NCBI RefSeq assembly: GCF_007859915.1
Contig: NZ_SJPM01000002.1
Span: forward strand, 62,001 to 126,000
DNA from: Neorhodopirellula pilleata
GTDB lineage: Bacteria; Planctomycetota; Planctomycetia; Pirellulales; Pirellulaceae
Length of the DNA: 64,000 nucleotides
Direction: 5' to 3'
Both the position numbers and the translations under genes were made by a program. Within the stretch, counting starts at the first letter, position 1, and each line of letters starts with the position of its first letter. The notes beneath the pieces are model-generated. The model saw only the letters and a list, made by a program, of their open reading frames with translations, searched no databases and was not told the DNA's origin. Positions 38,445 through 46,478 of the stretch are shown here, one piece after another.

Positions 38445-39073
38445 CTCACCTCCCTTGCGAGTAATTCCTCACCGGCAACATCAAGTTCGGAGGTTCGAGA
38501 GCCCCAGAACGCCTTCCATAACAAGCCGGCGCTATGGTGGTTTTTCCAGACGATTCGTAGATAAGCAAGAGACACGCGGACTTCGTCCCAGGCCCAGTAG
38601 ACCAGGATCAACGAAATCGCCGCTGTGACCAAGCACAGAAAACACCATTGACCCACGACGAACGCTTGGAGAACAACCAGAACCACACTCACAATGCCCA
38701 GCGGGATGACGTCGATGCCGAATAGAATCACCATCCAAGGCCGGTATTGCCAACGTCGAGTCGAACCGGCAAATCCCAAGATGGCATCACCCAAATAGGC
38801 AATCACGCCTAACGACGCGTCGTGAATCCCGAGAATCGCGTACATCGATTTAGCCGTGTCCGACTTCAGAACGCGGTTGCTGCCGTCGCCGAATACCGGA
38901 TCATAGGTGGTTTCTATGAGATCCCATTGATACATCGACAAGTGCGCTGATATGGCGGCGGCAACAAACGCCAGCAGACAGATAGGAATCCGTTGGCTCC
39001 ATGCCGACGGATTGTGTCGATACGGTGGTACGGAAGCGTTGAGCTTCTGATTCGAATGCGATGATTGCCTCAT
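38441..39073 (-). CDS. Vitamin K epoxide reductase (VKOR)-like membrane protein lacking the loop cysteines
   Basis: 210 residues. The ATG at 39073 is chosen because it overlaps the epimerase stop by 4 bases; the longer frame (to 39172) would overlap that gene by 103. Multiple transmembrane segments frame a VKOR-type region ending in the redox motif WCFLC (~138-142). The only other cysteine is one near residue 32, so the loop cysteine pair that shuttles electrons in VKOR/DsbA partners is missing. Family members help form disulphides with a quinone. A changed or lost activity is possible. Confidence 0.75.
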   Translation of the reverse strand: MRQSSHSNQKLNASVPPYRHNPSAWSQRIPICLLAFVAAAISAHLSMYQWDLIETTYDPVFGDGSNRVLKSDTAKSMYAILGIHDASLGVIAYLGDAILGFAGSTRRWQYRPWMVILFGIDVIPLGIVSVVLVVLQAFVVGQWCFLCLVTAAISLILVYWAWDEVRVSLAYLRIVWKNHHSAGLLWKAFWGSRTSELDVAGEELLAREVR

Positions 39074-40143
39074 CCGCTCAGCCCATTCTTGCGGCACCAT
39101 TGGTCTGGGTCGGACTTGAGCAAATTGGTCATCTTCGGCAAGGTCGTTGACAATTGATGTTGGGGCGTCCAATCAATCAATTCTTTCGCCCGCGAGATAT
39201 CAAGTGCGTAGTGATCGTCGGCCATATCAACCATGAACGGCTTGATGAAGGCATCACCGCCTTGAACCGCATCGACCACCGCAGCCCCGACCTTGGCGAG
39301 TGGCTTGGGAACAAAGTGCGTCGCCCAATCTTTGCCGTGCTGTTGTTGACCGATCATCGACTGCAGCTCTTCGTAGGAGAGCGGGTCGGGTTCACCGATC
39401 AAGATCGCGGTCTTGGGTGGAATCGCATCACGTCGCTCGACGGTGCGAATGATGGCGTCTACCGCGTCGTCTACATGCACCGCCGACTGACCGACCCGGG
39501 TATCACCGGGAAAGAAGTGTCCTTGAAAATCCTTTTCATAGATCCGCTTCATCTGCTGAACGATGGTCGGCTGTTGTCCATAATCGGTATAGACTCCTGA
39601 GATCCGCAAAAAGACAGATCGCACGCCGGGATGACCTTCACAGATAAGCCTTTCTGTTTCGATCTTGCTTTGGGGATACGGCCACTTGGCTTCTAAGGGA
39701 TCGTCCTCGGAGATCCGCTCACCGATTTCGCAAGGCTCATGAATCAGCATCGTGCTGGTAAAGATAAACTGCTCGAAATCAAAACTCTCGAGTGCATTGA
39801 GTAGTCGATCCGTACCGTTGATCGTGACTTTCTCATAGAGACTGCTATCGGCACCCGAGAAGTCATAGTACGCAGCCATGTGAACCACGCTCGCCAACTT
39901 TCCACCGGTCAATTGATGGACCTGATCGACGGCGGCTCTTACCGAGACAGAATCAGTTAAGTCGCATTCGATATCCCGAACATACGCATGATGTTTCGGC
40001 GGCTCGGGAAGTCCCACGCGATCAAAACCGAAAACTTGATAGCCAGCGTCGGCCAGTTTGATGCAAACCGGATAGCCTAGTAGCCCCGTGCTTCCGGTCA
40101 CGATGATGGCGGGTCGGTCTGGCTGGTTGGATGGTTCTGACAT
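39070..40143 (-). CDS. NAD-dependent epimerase/dehydratase
   Basis: 357 residues from the ATG at 40143; an upstream in-frame start at 40305 adds an implausible leader. Extended SDR signature: GSTGLLGYPV for the dinucleotide site, VVHMAAYYDFSG, and the active YxxxK as YPQSK after FTSTMLIHEP. It probably converts an NAD-linked nucleotide sugar or a lipid-type substrate in the cytoplasm. It heads the epimerase/VKOR/SPW operon, a conserved arrangement I recall from several bacteria; the functional link is unknown. Confidence 0.9.
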   Translation of the reverse strand: MSEPSNQPDRPAIIVTGSTGLLGYPVCIKLADAGYQVFGFDRVGLPEPPKHHAYVRDIECDLTDSVSVRAAVDQVHQLTGGKLASVVHMAAYYDFSGADSSLYEKVTINGTDRLLNALESFDFEQFIFTSTMLIHEPCEIGERISEDDPLEAKWPYPQSKIETERLICEGHPGVRSVFLRISGVYTDYGQQPTIVQQMKRIYEKDFQGHFFPGDTRVGQSAVHVDDAVDAIIRTVERRDAIPPKTAILIGEPDPLSYEELQSMIGQQQHGKDWATHFVPKPLAKVGAAVVDAVQGGDAFIKPFMVDMADDHYALDISRAKELIDWTPQHQLSTTLPKMTNLLKSDPDQWCRKNGLSG

Positions 40144-40609
40144 GGTTTCACGTGCGGAATGCGGTGATGTTTCGATGCGATAGCTATCTTGTTTGAGGAA
40201 CGCTCCGCAAAGTTCATGCCGGTGAATACGTCGTCGAGATGAATCAAGAAAAGACTCAGCACAAGTGCGGTTTTTTGTTTGATACGAACGCATAAGCGAC
40301 GACATTGTCTCACGCTAAGAAACTGCTCGGGAATTTCTTTCTGATTTCGTAACCTGACGCGTGACAGCGCGTTGATCTAATTAGCCGTACCGCGTTAGCT
40401 GCGGTTAGCCGAACGCAAACCGGGGCTAGCGGGCTGTTGATTTAGTCCTCATCGAAACCCGAAGCGTAAGCGAGGGATACATACAAAGAACTTAATGGCG
40501 TTTAATACCTCGCTCACGCTTCGGGTTCCGATTCTCTTGCTCGTTGCAAATACCGAGTTTAGTTCCGCACAGTTCTTGAACAAACGAGTCGCTCGTGCAG
40601 AGCCTTCCT
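40144..40609. other. Intergenic region with repeat elements
   Basis: 466 bases between the epimerase start and the broken exchanger's 3' end. It includes an element fragment at about 40321-40385 that matches 47699-47762 (CTGATTTCGTAACC then GACGCGT), and a hairpin unit at 40426-40535. Otherwise nothing is evident. Confidence 0.6.
40426..40535. mobile_element. GCTAGC-ended hairpin element, decayed right end
   Basis: It begins GCTAGC then GGGCTGTTGATTTAGTCC and continues ACCCGAAGCGTAAGCGAGGG, with the inverted partner CTCGCTCACGCTTCGGGTT at 40510-40528. The left half matches the insertion at 42622-42749 almost base for base (for example TACATACAAAG next to ACTTAATGG). The right terminal repeat is lost after ~40530. 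It lies just past the broken CaCA gene. Confidence 0.7.
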
Positions 40610-41361
40610 CTATAGCCGGCTGTAGATGACCAAGCCGCCGATATAAACGATGAGGACGACGAGCGAATCGACGCCCATGCCCATCACCGTGCGATCGCGA
40701 CGCTCGAGAATTCCCCATAGGTAAACAGCGGTAACCGTAATCCCGATCGCACCTAAGAAGGCGTCGGCGGGATTCATCGCATTGATGATAGGACCGTCTC
40801 GGTAAGCCAATTCGGCGGGCAGGAACAAGGCGATCTCAAGACTGTTCGTCCCTAGGATGTTGGCCGCCGCCATGCTATAGGCACCCACAACGATCCCACA
40901 TACGCGGTGAACAACAACACCGGCCAGAATCCGATACCGCCGTAGGAAACCAGTTCGCCTGACGTCACGGCGGCAGATGCCAAAGCAACCAAGGCGATCA
41001 ATAATACGCCAGCAATCAGCAACGACGATTGAGGTGAAAAAAAAGTCAACGGGCGTCCACGCAGCACCACCGCGTCGATCACCGCCAGCACCGCGATCTG
41101 CATCACAACCCCGCCTAACAGATTGGCCCCCGCCATCTCGGCGGCGTTGGACCAAGCGGCGGTCAACGTGGTCGCTAATTCTGGTAAACTGGTCGCCCCG
41201 CCCAAAAGTAACGCCCCGGCGAACGCCTTGCCCAAACCGGTGCGGTCGGCAATTAAGTCAACGTATTTGCTGAGCTTGGTTCCGGCTAGCCATACCAATA
41301 CGGCTCCGACGGAGAACACTCCGAAGTTGATCGGCAATGAGTTGGTGCTGAAATCGGTCAT
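40610..41361 (-). pseudogene. Broken CaCA-family sodium/calcium antiporter
   Basis: From the ATG at 41361 the first frame reads a normal N-terminal half (GLGKAFAGALLLGGATSLPELATT at the first alpha repeat, GANLLGGVVMQ) and ends at ~40852 after FTAYVGSLW. The C-terminal part continues in another frame (GAYSMAAANILGTNSLEIAL, then ELAYRDGPIINA and a final transmembrane run to 40610). Homologues I recall have a second GATLLAxSTSLPE block just before the GAYxMAxxNILGxN part. That block is missing here, so the gene has an internal deletion and a frameshift near 40880-40930. Such a protein could not form the two-repeat transporter. A short related run (GTGGGA/GTGGGT) lies at the likely join. Confidence 0.7.
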
Positions 41362-41468
41362 TCTCGACCGCGACGCAATTTCCGCACCGGAACCTGCGTA
41401 CTGTTGGTAAGCTGCGTTCGAACTTCTTCGAATACCCATCCAAAAACTGAACAAGGTCTTGCAAATTG

Positions 41469-42407
41469 ATGAAGTCGCCAATCGTGATCGCTCACCGTGG
41501 AGCAAGCGGGTACGTTCCCGAGCATACCCTGATGGCCAAAGGGATGGCGCACGCCATGGGTGCCGACTTTCTTGAGCAAGACATCGTCGCGAGTAAGGAC
41601 GGGGTCCCGGTCGTCTTACACGACATACATCTCGACACGGTGTCCGATGTCGCCAAACGATACCCGGATCGTTGCCGTAGCGATGCACGTTTTTATGTGA
41701 TCGATTTCACGCTGGATGAACTCAAGCAACTTGCGGTTTACGAACGCTTTCATCCCAGCACCGGCAAGGCCGTTTTTCCTGAACGATACCCGTCAGGAGA
41801 AGGCGACTTTCGCATCTCGACGCTGGCCGAGGAGTTGCAATTCATACAAAACCTCAACCGCACTTGCGGACGCGAAGCGGGGGTCTATCCGGAGATAAAG
41901 CGGCCCGTTTGGCATCGCGACCAAGGCATCGATCTGACGCCAATCGTTTTAGATGTACTCGCTAAGTTCGGTTACACCGAGAAACAACACGCATGCTATG
42001 TTCAATGTTTCGACGCGAACGAAGTCATTCGAATTCGAAATGAACTTGGCTACCGAGGCCGTTTGATTCAATTGATTGCCGACGGGCATGATGTCGAATC
42101 AGGCACCGATTACAAACGACTCAAGACCCACGAAGGACTCGCCGAAGTCGCATCGGTCGCCGACGGCATCGGGCCCAACCTCGTCGATGTCGTTGGATTT
42201 TCGGCCACGGGTGAACCCGTCGTGGGGGAACTGGTCGCTGCCGCGCAGGGCTTCGGCTTGCTAATTCATCCGTGGACGTTCCGTGCGGACGCATTGCCCG
42301 CCGGCGCCATGTCGACGAAGGCCATGCTTGACGCTTGTATTCACCACGCGAAGGTTGACGGATTATTCACCGATCAACCCGACGTCATGGTCGAGTATCT
42401 TCGTTAG
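41469..42407 (+). CDS. Glycerophosphodiester phosphodiesterase (GDPD)
   Basis: 312 residues from the ATG at 41469 (a TTG just before is also possible). Signature residues: IAHRGASGYVPEHTL, then ADFLEQDIVASKDGVPVVLHD, with the later YPEIKRPVWH and FTDQPDVMV near the end. The family cleaves glycerophosphodiesters to glycerol-3-phosphate and an alcohol using a Ca or Mg ion. The size and the long EIKRP-containing middle fit GlpQ-type enzymes. No signal peptide is visible, which is unusual for a GlpQ-like protein; a cytoplasmic place is implied. Confidence 0.88.
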   Translation: MKSPIVIAHRGASGYVPEHTLMAKGMAHAMGADFLEQDIVASKDGVPVVLHDIHLDTVSDVAKRYPDRCRSDARFYVIDFTLDELKQLAVYERFHPSTGKAVFPERYPSGEGDFRISTLAEELQFIQNLNRTCGREAGVYPEIKRPVWHRDQGIDLTPIVLDVLAKFGYTEKQHACYVQCFDANEVIRIRNELGYRGRLIQLIADGHDVESGTDYKRLKTHEGLAEVASVADGIGPNLVDVVGFSATGEPVVGELVAAAQGFGLLIHPWTFRADALPAGAMSTKAMLDACIHHAKVDGLFTDQPDVMVEYLR

Positions 42408-42460
42408 TGCTTCGCCAGATTTAATCATCTAGTTTCGTGACTTAAGCCGACAGCCTAACG

Positions 42461-42800
42461 GTCTGTTGATTTAGTCGTTTAACGGCAAGCCGCAGGCGAC
42501 AGAGCTTGAGAACGCAGACGCCTGCGGCTTGCCGTTAAACGAAAACGCCCAATCGTACACTAAATCAACAGCCCGCTAGCCGCGGGCTTCACGGCAAATA
42601 AGCCACCATTCAGAACCTGTGGCTAGCGGGCTGTTGATTTAGTCCTCATCGAAACCCGAAGCGTGAGCGAGGGATACATACAAAGGACTTAATGGTGATG
42701 AATCCCTCGCTCACGCTTCGGGTTACGATTAAATCAACACGCCGCTAGCGCCATCGGCTCACAAAAACTGACGAACGCACTAAATCAACAGCCCGCTAGC
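42461..42800. mobile_element. Composite of hairpin elements, inverted copy of 36134-36352 plus an insertion
   Basis: Read on the minus strand this matches 36134-36352 throughout (same 23-bp perfect inverted repeat and loop, same GGTGGCTTATTTGCCGTGAA-type spacer) except for the 122-base unit at 42628-42749. No coding sequence. Together with the 36-kb copy it brackets a ~6-kb segment carrying six genes. Confidence 0.8.
42622..42749. mobile_element. Nested insertion of a GCTAGC-ended hairpin unit
   Basis: The unit is flanked by GCTAGC at 42622-42627 and 42744-42749. It starts GGGCTGTTGATTTAGTCC and ends TAAATCAACACGCCGCTAGC, with internal arms ACCCGAAGCGTGAGCGAGGG and CCCTCGCTCACGCTTCGGGT. The matching place in the inverted copy (36179-36184) carries just one GCTAGC and no unit, and the bases on each side agree. 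This is the empty-site and filled-site pair expected for a mobile element. Confidence 0.8.
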
Positions 42801-42838
42801 GTGTTCGGGTCAACCTAAACCAAACTTTTTACGAAGCA

Positions 42839-44131
42839 CTAGCGTTTTGGTGCTTGAGGAGATGACGTCTGCGTTCGGCCCCGAGTTGCTGATCGCATCG
42901 GCGCGTCATTTCTTTCAGCCGGTTTTGCTTCTTCGGACTGTTGTCGCAAAGCGATCATCGCTTCGGCGTCACCTCGTTGCAACAACTGCCCGTTGGCGGC
43001 CCAAGCAGCCCAGGTGCCACTCGGCTTGCCCGCGTCGTAGTAACCCGTTGCTTCTTTCATGCCGTTGGGGTGCCACCAAGTCCACTCGCCGACCTTGGCG
43101 TCCGCTTCGATTTGACCGCGTCCTTGAGGCTGGCCGTTCTCGTAATACCAAACGAACTCGCCGTTTTGTTTGCCTTGATCATAGGTGCCCACGAAGGCAA
43201 GTTGTCCGTTGGGGTGCCAAGTTGATACCAACCCATGTCGCACCGGTTCGGTGGAACCTGCGGGTTGAGTCGAAAAGCGTGAATTCCACCAATCGTGTTC
43301 CGCCATCTCGTTGGCGTAGGGAACCAACACATGAGATTCTGATTTCTTTTTCTTCTGGGTTCGTGACTCGTACCAATCCGTTTTCGTCTGCACGATTCGT
43401 CCTCGATCCAGTTCGATTCGCTGTGGCTTGGAGGTTTTGGAATCGTTCACGATGGCAGGGCCGTGGGGCACGTTGGAATCAAACGTTACTTCGCGAATGA
43501 CGGCTCCTCGGCTGTTGTACCAGACCGAAGTGTCTTCACGATTGCCGTTCTCGAATTGCCAAATCAGCACGAGGTTTCCTTTAGAGTCTGAAACCGTCCA
43601 TGCTCCGGATAGTTGCCCGTTAAGGAATGTGGCGTGCGACTGAAACGGAGGTTGGAAACCTCCATCAAGTGTGTTCGTTAACTGCCGAGCTTCTTCGACC
43701 CCGATGGTTTGCCGCCATTCGCCCTCAAGTTCGCCTTGTGTGTAGTTTCCGCTGCGGACAACTTCACCTTTGACGTTGTACTCGATGTACTTGCCGTGAT
43801 TGACGTAGTTTCCTTGGACGTCCTGGGCGACTTCACGCTCGATGTGAACATTCCCGTTGTTGAATCGCTGGCGGATGAGTTCGGTCTGCGAGCTAGCCAG
43901 CCCTTTTTGGGATACGCCACTTGATGAAGCCTTGTTGTCAAACTGATCGGTCACAATCGACAGGCTGCTTTGAAGTTCTTCGCCCAAGTTAGGGTCGGTT
44001 AACCACTGTACCTCGTCAGCATCAACATGCGTTGGCAGTAATTCCAATGACTGCGCATGAGCAGACGATCCGATCGAGATACTCAGTAGGGTCAATGTCA
44101 ATGAAAGCCGACGGATTTTCTTGTGATTCAT
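42839..44131 (-). CDS. Secreted MORN_2-repeat (YwqK-like) protein
   Basis: 430 residues with a signal peptide (LTLTLLSISIGSSAHA). It has many MORN_2-type repeats of the form WHPNG-x-L-x-x-x-G-x-Y-x-x-G-x-x-x-G, for example WHPNGQLAFVGTYDQGKQNG and NGQPQGRGQIEADAKVGEW. A Ser/Thr- and Pro-rich tail ends the protein. Annotation pipelines often call these YwqK family antitoxin; there is no toxin beside it, so the antitoxin label is not supported. It is probably a periplasmic repeat scaffold. Confidence 0.8.
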   Translation of the reverse strand: MNHKKIRRLSLTLTLLSISIGSSAHAQSLELLPTHVDADEVQWLTDPNLGEELQSSLSIVTDQFDNKASSSGVSQKGLASSQTELIRQRFNNGNVHIEREVAQDVQGNYVNHGKYIEYNVKGEVVRSGNYTQGELEGEWRQTIGVEEARQLTNTLDGGFQPPFQSHATFLNGQLSGAWTVSDSKGNLVLIWQFENGNREDTSVWYNSRGAVIREVTFDSNVPHGPAIVNDSKTSKPQRIELDRGRIVQTKTDWYESRTQKKKKSESHVLVPYANEMAEHDWWNSRFSTQPAGSTEPVRHGLVSTWHPNGQLAFVGTYDQGKQNGEFVWYYENGQPQGRGQIEADAKVGEWTWWHPNGMKEATGYYDAGKPSGTWAAWAANGQLLQRGDAEAMIALRQQSEEAKPAERNDAPMRSATRGRTQTSSPQAPKR

Positions 44132-44471
44132 TTGATCTAGCGTCCTTGAAGAATATCAGGGCGAGGGTGGGGCAGGCTGATTAAGACGAGCACGGGACAA
44201 AACATTCCGATGCGATCGACCATTCCGCAAAAGCAGTGGACTGGTGTGCTCGGTGTACAGAACTTGATAGATGTTTAATCGTGAATTGAGCGTTTGCACC
44301 TTACGCCAAAATCTAAGCTGTCAATTAGGTAAGATAGATCGATCTTGTCTGCGTGCGTTCGTGAGCAAAGACAGTTACAATCCCCCCCATCGAATTTCGC
44401 TTCGGTGCGGAGATGCTACCAATTTGCACCTATTTGGCCTTACCCCCACGCTTGGAATCGTTAAAAGATTG
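44132..44471. promoter_or_regulatory. Divergent promoter region between MORN and NHL genes
   Basis: 340 bases. The frame of the NHL gene is open back to 44271, but the protein there looks non-coding and lacks a signal sequence. No repeat or palindrome stands out. Confidence 0.4.
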
Positions 44472-45554
44472 ATGCTCCAACCGAACCGCCTGTCTGTCTT
44501 TTTCATCTCATATTTTCTTGTCTTCACAACGACTGCGGTGGGACTCGGTGAACAACCAACGTCCGCGACACTTGTTGAGTTCGTCGTAGGCGATTACATA
44601 GATGACGAAGGTGGTGACTGGCACCCCAACGCGAGTCTCGTCGATGGCCCCTTCGGTATTGACATCGATTCTCGCGGATCAATGTGCGTGGTCGAATTGA
44701 CTACAGGGAGGCTGCTTAAAAGCAATGCCAAAGGCGAGTTCGTTGTCTTGAGCGAAGCGGCAGAGAAAGGCTACTCGGGTGACGGTGGTCCGGTGGCTCA
44801 AGCCAACTTCAACGGGCCGCACAACTGCGTCGTATCAGGAGATGATCGCCTCCTGATCTCCGACACATGGAACCATTGTGTCCGGAGGGTCGATCTGAAT
44901 TCGTTGGTGATTCAAACCGTCGTTGGGACAGGAACGAAAGGGTTTTCAGGTGACGGCGGGCCCGCCGATTCGGCGACGTTTAACGACATCATGTGCGTCG
45001 AACTGGATCATTCGAAACAAGTTTTGCACCTTGCCGATCTTAAGAACGTTCGGATCCGCAATGTGGACCTCACGACGGGCATCGTTCACACCGTCGCGGG
45101 CAACGGCGAGAGAGGGATACCACGCAACGGTGCCCGAGCAACCGAGTCACCGCTTGTGGATCCACGGGCGGCAGCATCCGATGTCGACGGAAATCTGTAT
45201 GTGCTCGAGCGAAACGGTCATGCCCTGCGTGTCGTACAAAGCGACGGGACCATTCGCACCGTCGCCGGAACCGGAAAAAAAGGTTATCGAGACGGGCCTG
45301 CATTACTCGCGGAGTTCGACTCGCCGAAACATATCTGCTGTGACCCGGCCGGAAATGTTTACGTTGCTGACGACCAGAACGGCGCGATTCGAAAATACGA
45401 TCCGCGTTCGGGCCAAGTCACAACTTTGTTAGGACAAGGTCACGGCGATCCACGGATTCGACTTCAACGCCCGCACGGCGTGCGTTGGCACAAATCAGCT
45501 TTATATGCTTTGGACACCGGCCACAATCGCATCTTCAAACTGACATTCCATTAA
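44472..45554 (+). CDS. Secreted NHL-repeat beta-propeller protein
   Basis: 360 residues from the ATG at 44472, chosen since the signal segment SVFFISYFLVFTTTAVGLG begins there. NHL-type repeats recur: VDGPFGIDIDSRGSMCVVE, NGPHNCVVSGDDRLLISDTW, GTGTKGFSGDGGPADSATFN, and GNVYVADDQNGAIRKYDPRS. The arrangement forms a ring-like propeller, used for binding or for enzymatic pockets. It stands 43 bases before the PEP-hydrolase gene and on the same strand, so it may be co-transcribed. Confidence 0.85.
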   Translation: MLQPNRLSVFFISYFLVFTTTAVGLGEQPTSATLVEFVVGDYIDDEGGDWHPNASLVDGPFGIDIDSRGSMCVVELTTGRLLKSNAKGEFVVLSEAAEKGYSGDGGPVAQANFNGPHNCVVSGDDRLLISDTWNHCVRRVDLNSLVIQTVVGTGTKGFSGDGGPADSATFNDIMCVELDHSKQVLHLADLKNVRIRNVDLTTGIVHTVAGNGERGIPRNGARATESPLVDPRAAASDVDGNLYVLERNGHALRVVQSDGTIRTVAGTGKKGYRDGPALLAEFDSPKHICCDPAGNVYVADDQNGAIRKYDPRSGQVTTLLGQGHGDPRIRLQRPHGVRWHKSALYALDTGHNRIFKLTFH

Positions 45555-45597
45555 GAGCCTATCCAAACCCCCGCCTAAATGAAGGTAGCCGAGCGAA

Positions 45598-46467
45598 ATG
45601 CCGAACCCGTGGACCGGAGTAGGAAACCCATACACCCGTGTCGAAGTCCTGGACCGACTTCACGCAACGCTCGATCGTGGTGAACCGATCATCGCGGCCG
45701 GAGCCGGCACGGGCATCAGCGCCAAGTTCCTCGAGAAGGGTGGCGTGGACTTGATCATCATCTACAACTCGGGCCGATTTCGCATGTCCGGCCACGGGTC
45801 TACCGCCGGGCTGATGGCCTATTGTGATGCGAACGCCGTAGCCATGGAGATCGGGGAATTTGAAGTCCTACCCGTCGTGGAAGAAGCTCCGGTAATCTGC
45901 GGTGTTCACGCGACGGATCCTCGCCGGCGCATGTGGCATTGGTTGCTGAAGGTGAAAGACATGGGATTTTCGGGCGTCAATAATTTCCCTACCCACAGCA
46001 TTATCGACGGACAGTTTCGGCAAGTGCTCGAAGAGACCGGAATGAGCTTTCAAAAAGAAGTTGATACCGTGGCACTGGCCCGCAAGATGGATCTGTTTAC
46101 GATCGTCTATGTCGGTCAACCAGATGAAGCCCGCGCGATGGCCGAAGCCGGAGCGGACGTGGTGATCGCTCATGTCGGCACGACGATCGGTGGTGCGATC
46201 GGTGTTCAAGACGCCGCTTGCACGATCGAAGAAGCGGCGCAGCGCACCCAGGCGATCGCCTCGGCCGCGATGAAGGTTCGCAGCGATGTGATTTGCCTCT
46301 CGCACGGTGGCCCGATCTCGACCCCCGCCGACGCCGCGTACATCAACGAACACACCGATGTCGTGGGTTTTGTCGGCGCGTCAAGCTTGGAGCGGATGGC
46401 GTTCGAGGAATCGTTGACCGACTTGACGCGGCAATTTAAGCAGATCCCCGTAGAGCGTAAAAACTAG
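45598..46467 (+). CDS. PEP-hydrolase / TIM-barrel partner of the Tm-1-like protein
   Basis: 289 residues, a TIM-barrel-like protein of the phosphoenolpyruvate hydrolase family (PF09370). Signals: PIIAAGAGTGISAKFLEKGG, IIIYNSGRFRMSGHGSTAGL, MGFSGVNNFPTHSIIDGQFR, and VIAHVGTTIGGAIGVQD. In plants the same module is fused behind a Tm-1-like domain. In bacteria it is usually a separate gene next to it, as here. The natural substrate is uncertain; the family name comes from limited biochemical data. Ends 11 bases before the next ATG. Confidence 0.86.
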   Translation: MPNPWTGVGNPYTRVEVLDRLHATLDRGEPIIAAGAGTGISAKFLEKGGVDLIIIYNSGRFRMSGHGSTAGLMAYCDANAVAMEIGEFEVLPVVEEAPVICGVHATDPRRRMWHWLLKVKDMGFSGVNNFPTHSIIDGQFRQVLEETGMSFQKEVDTVALARKMDLFTIVYVGQPDEARAMAEAGADVVIAHVGTTIGGAIGVQDAACTIEEAAQRTQAIASAAMKVRSDVICLSHGGPISTPADAAYINEHTDVVGFVGASSLERMAFEESLTDLTRQFKQIPVERKN

Positions 46468-46478
46468 GGGACTCATTC

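Noticed and set aside
42839..44131. Toxin-antitoxin locus (YwqK antitoxin label)
   Set aside because: The protein is a secreted MORN_2-repeat protein without a toxin gene next to it.
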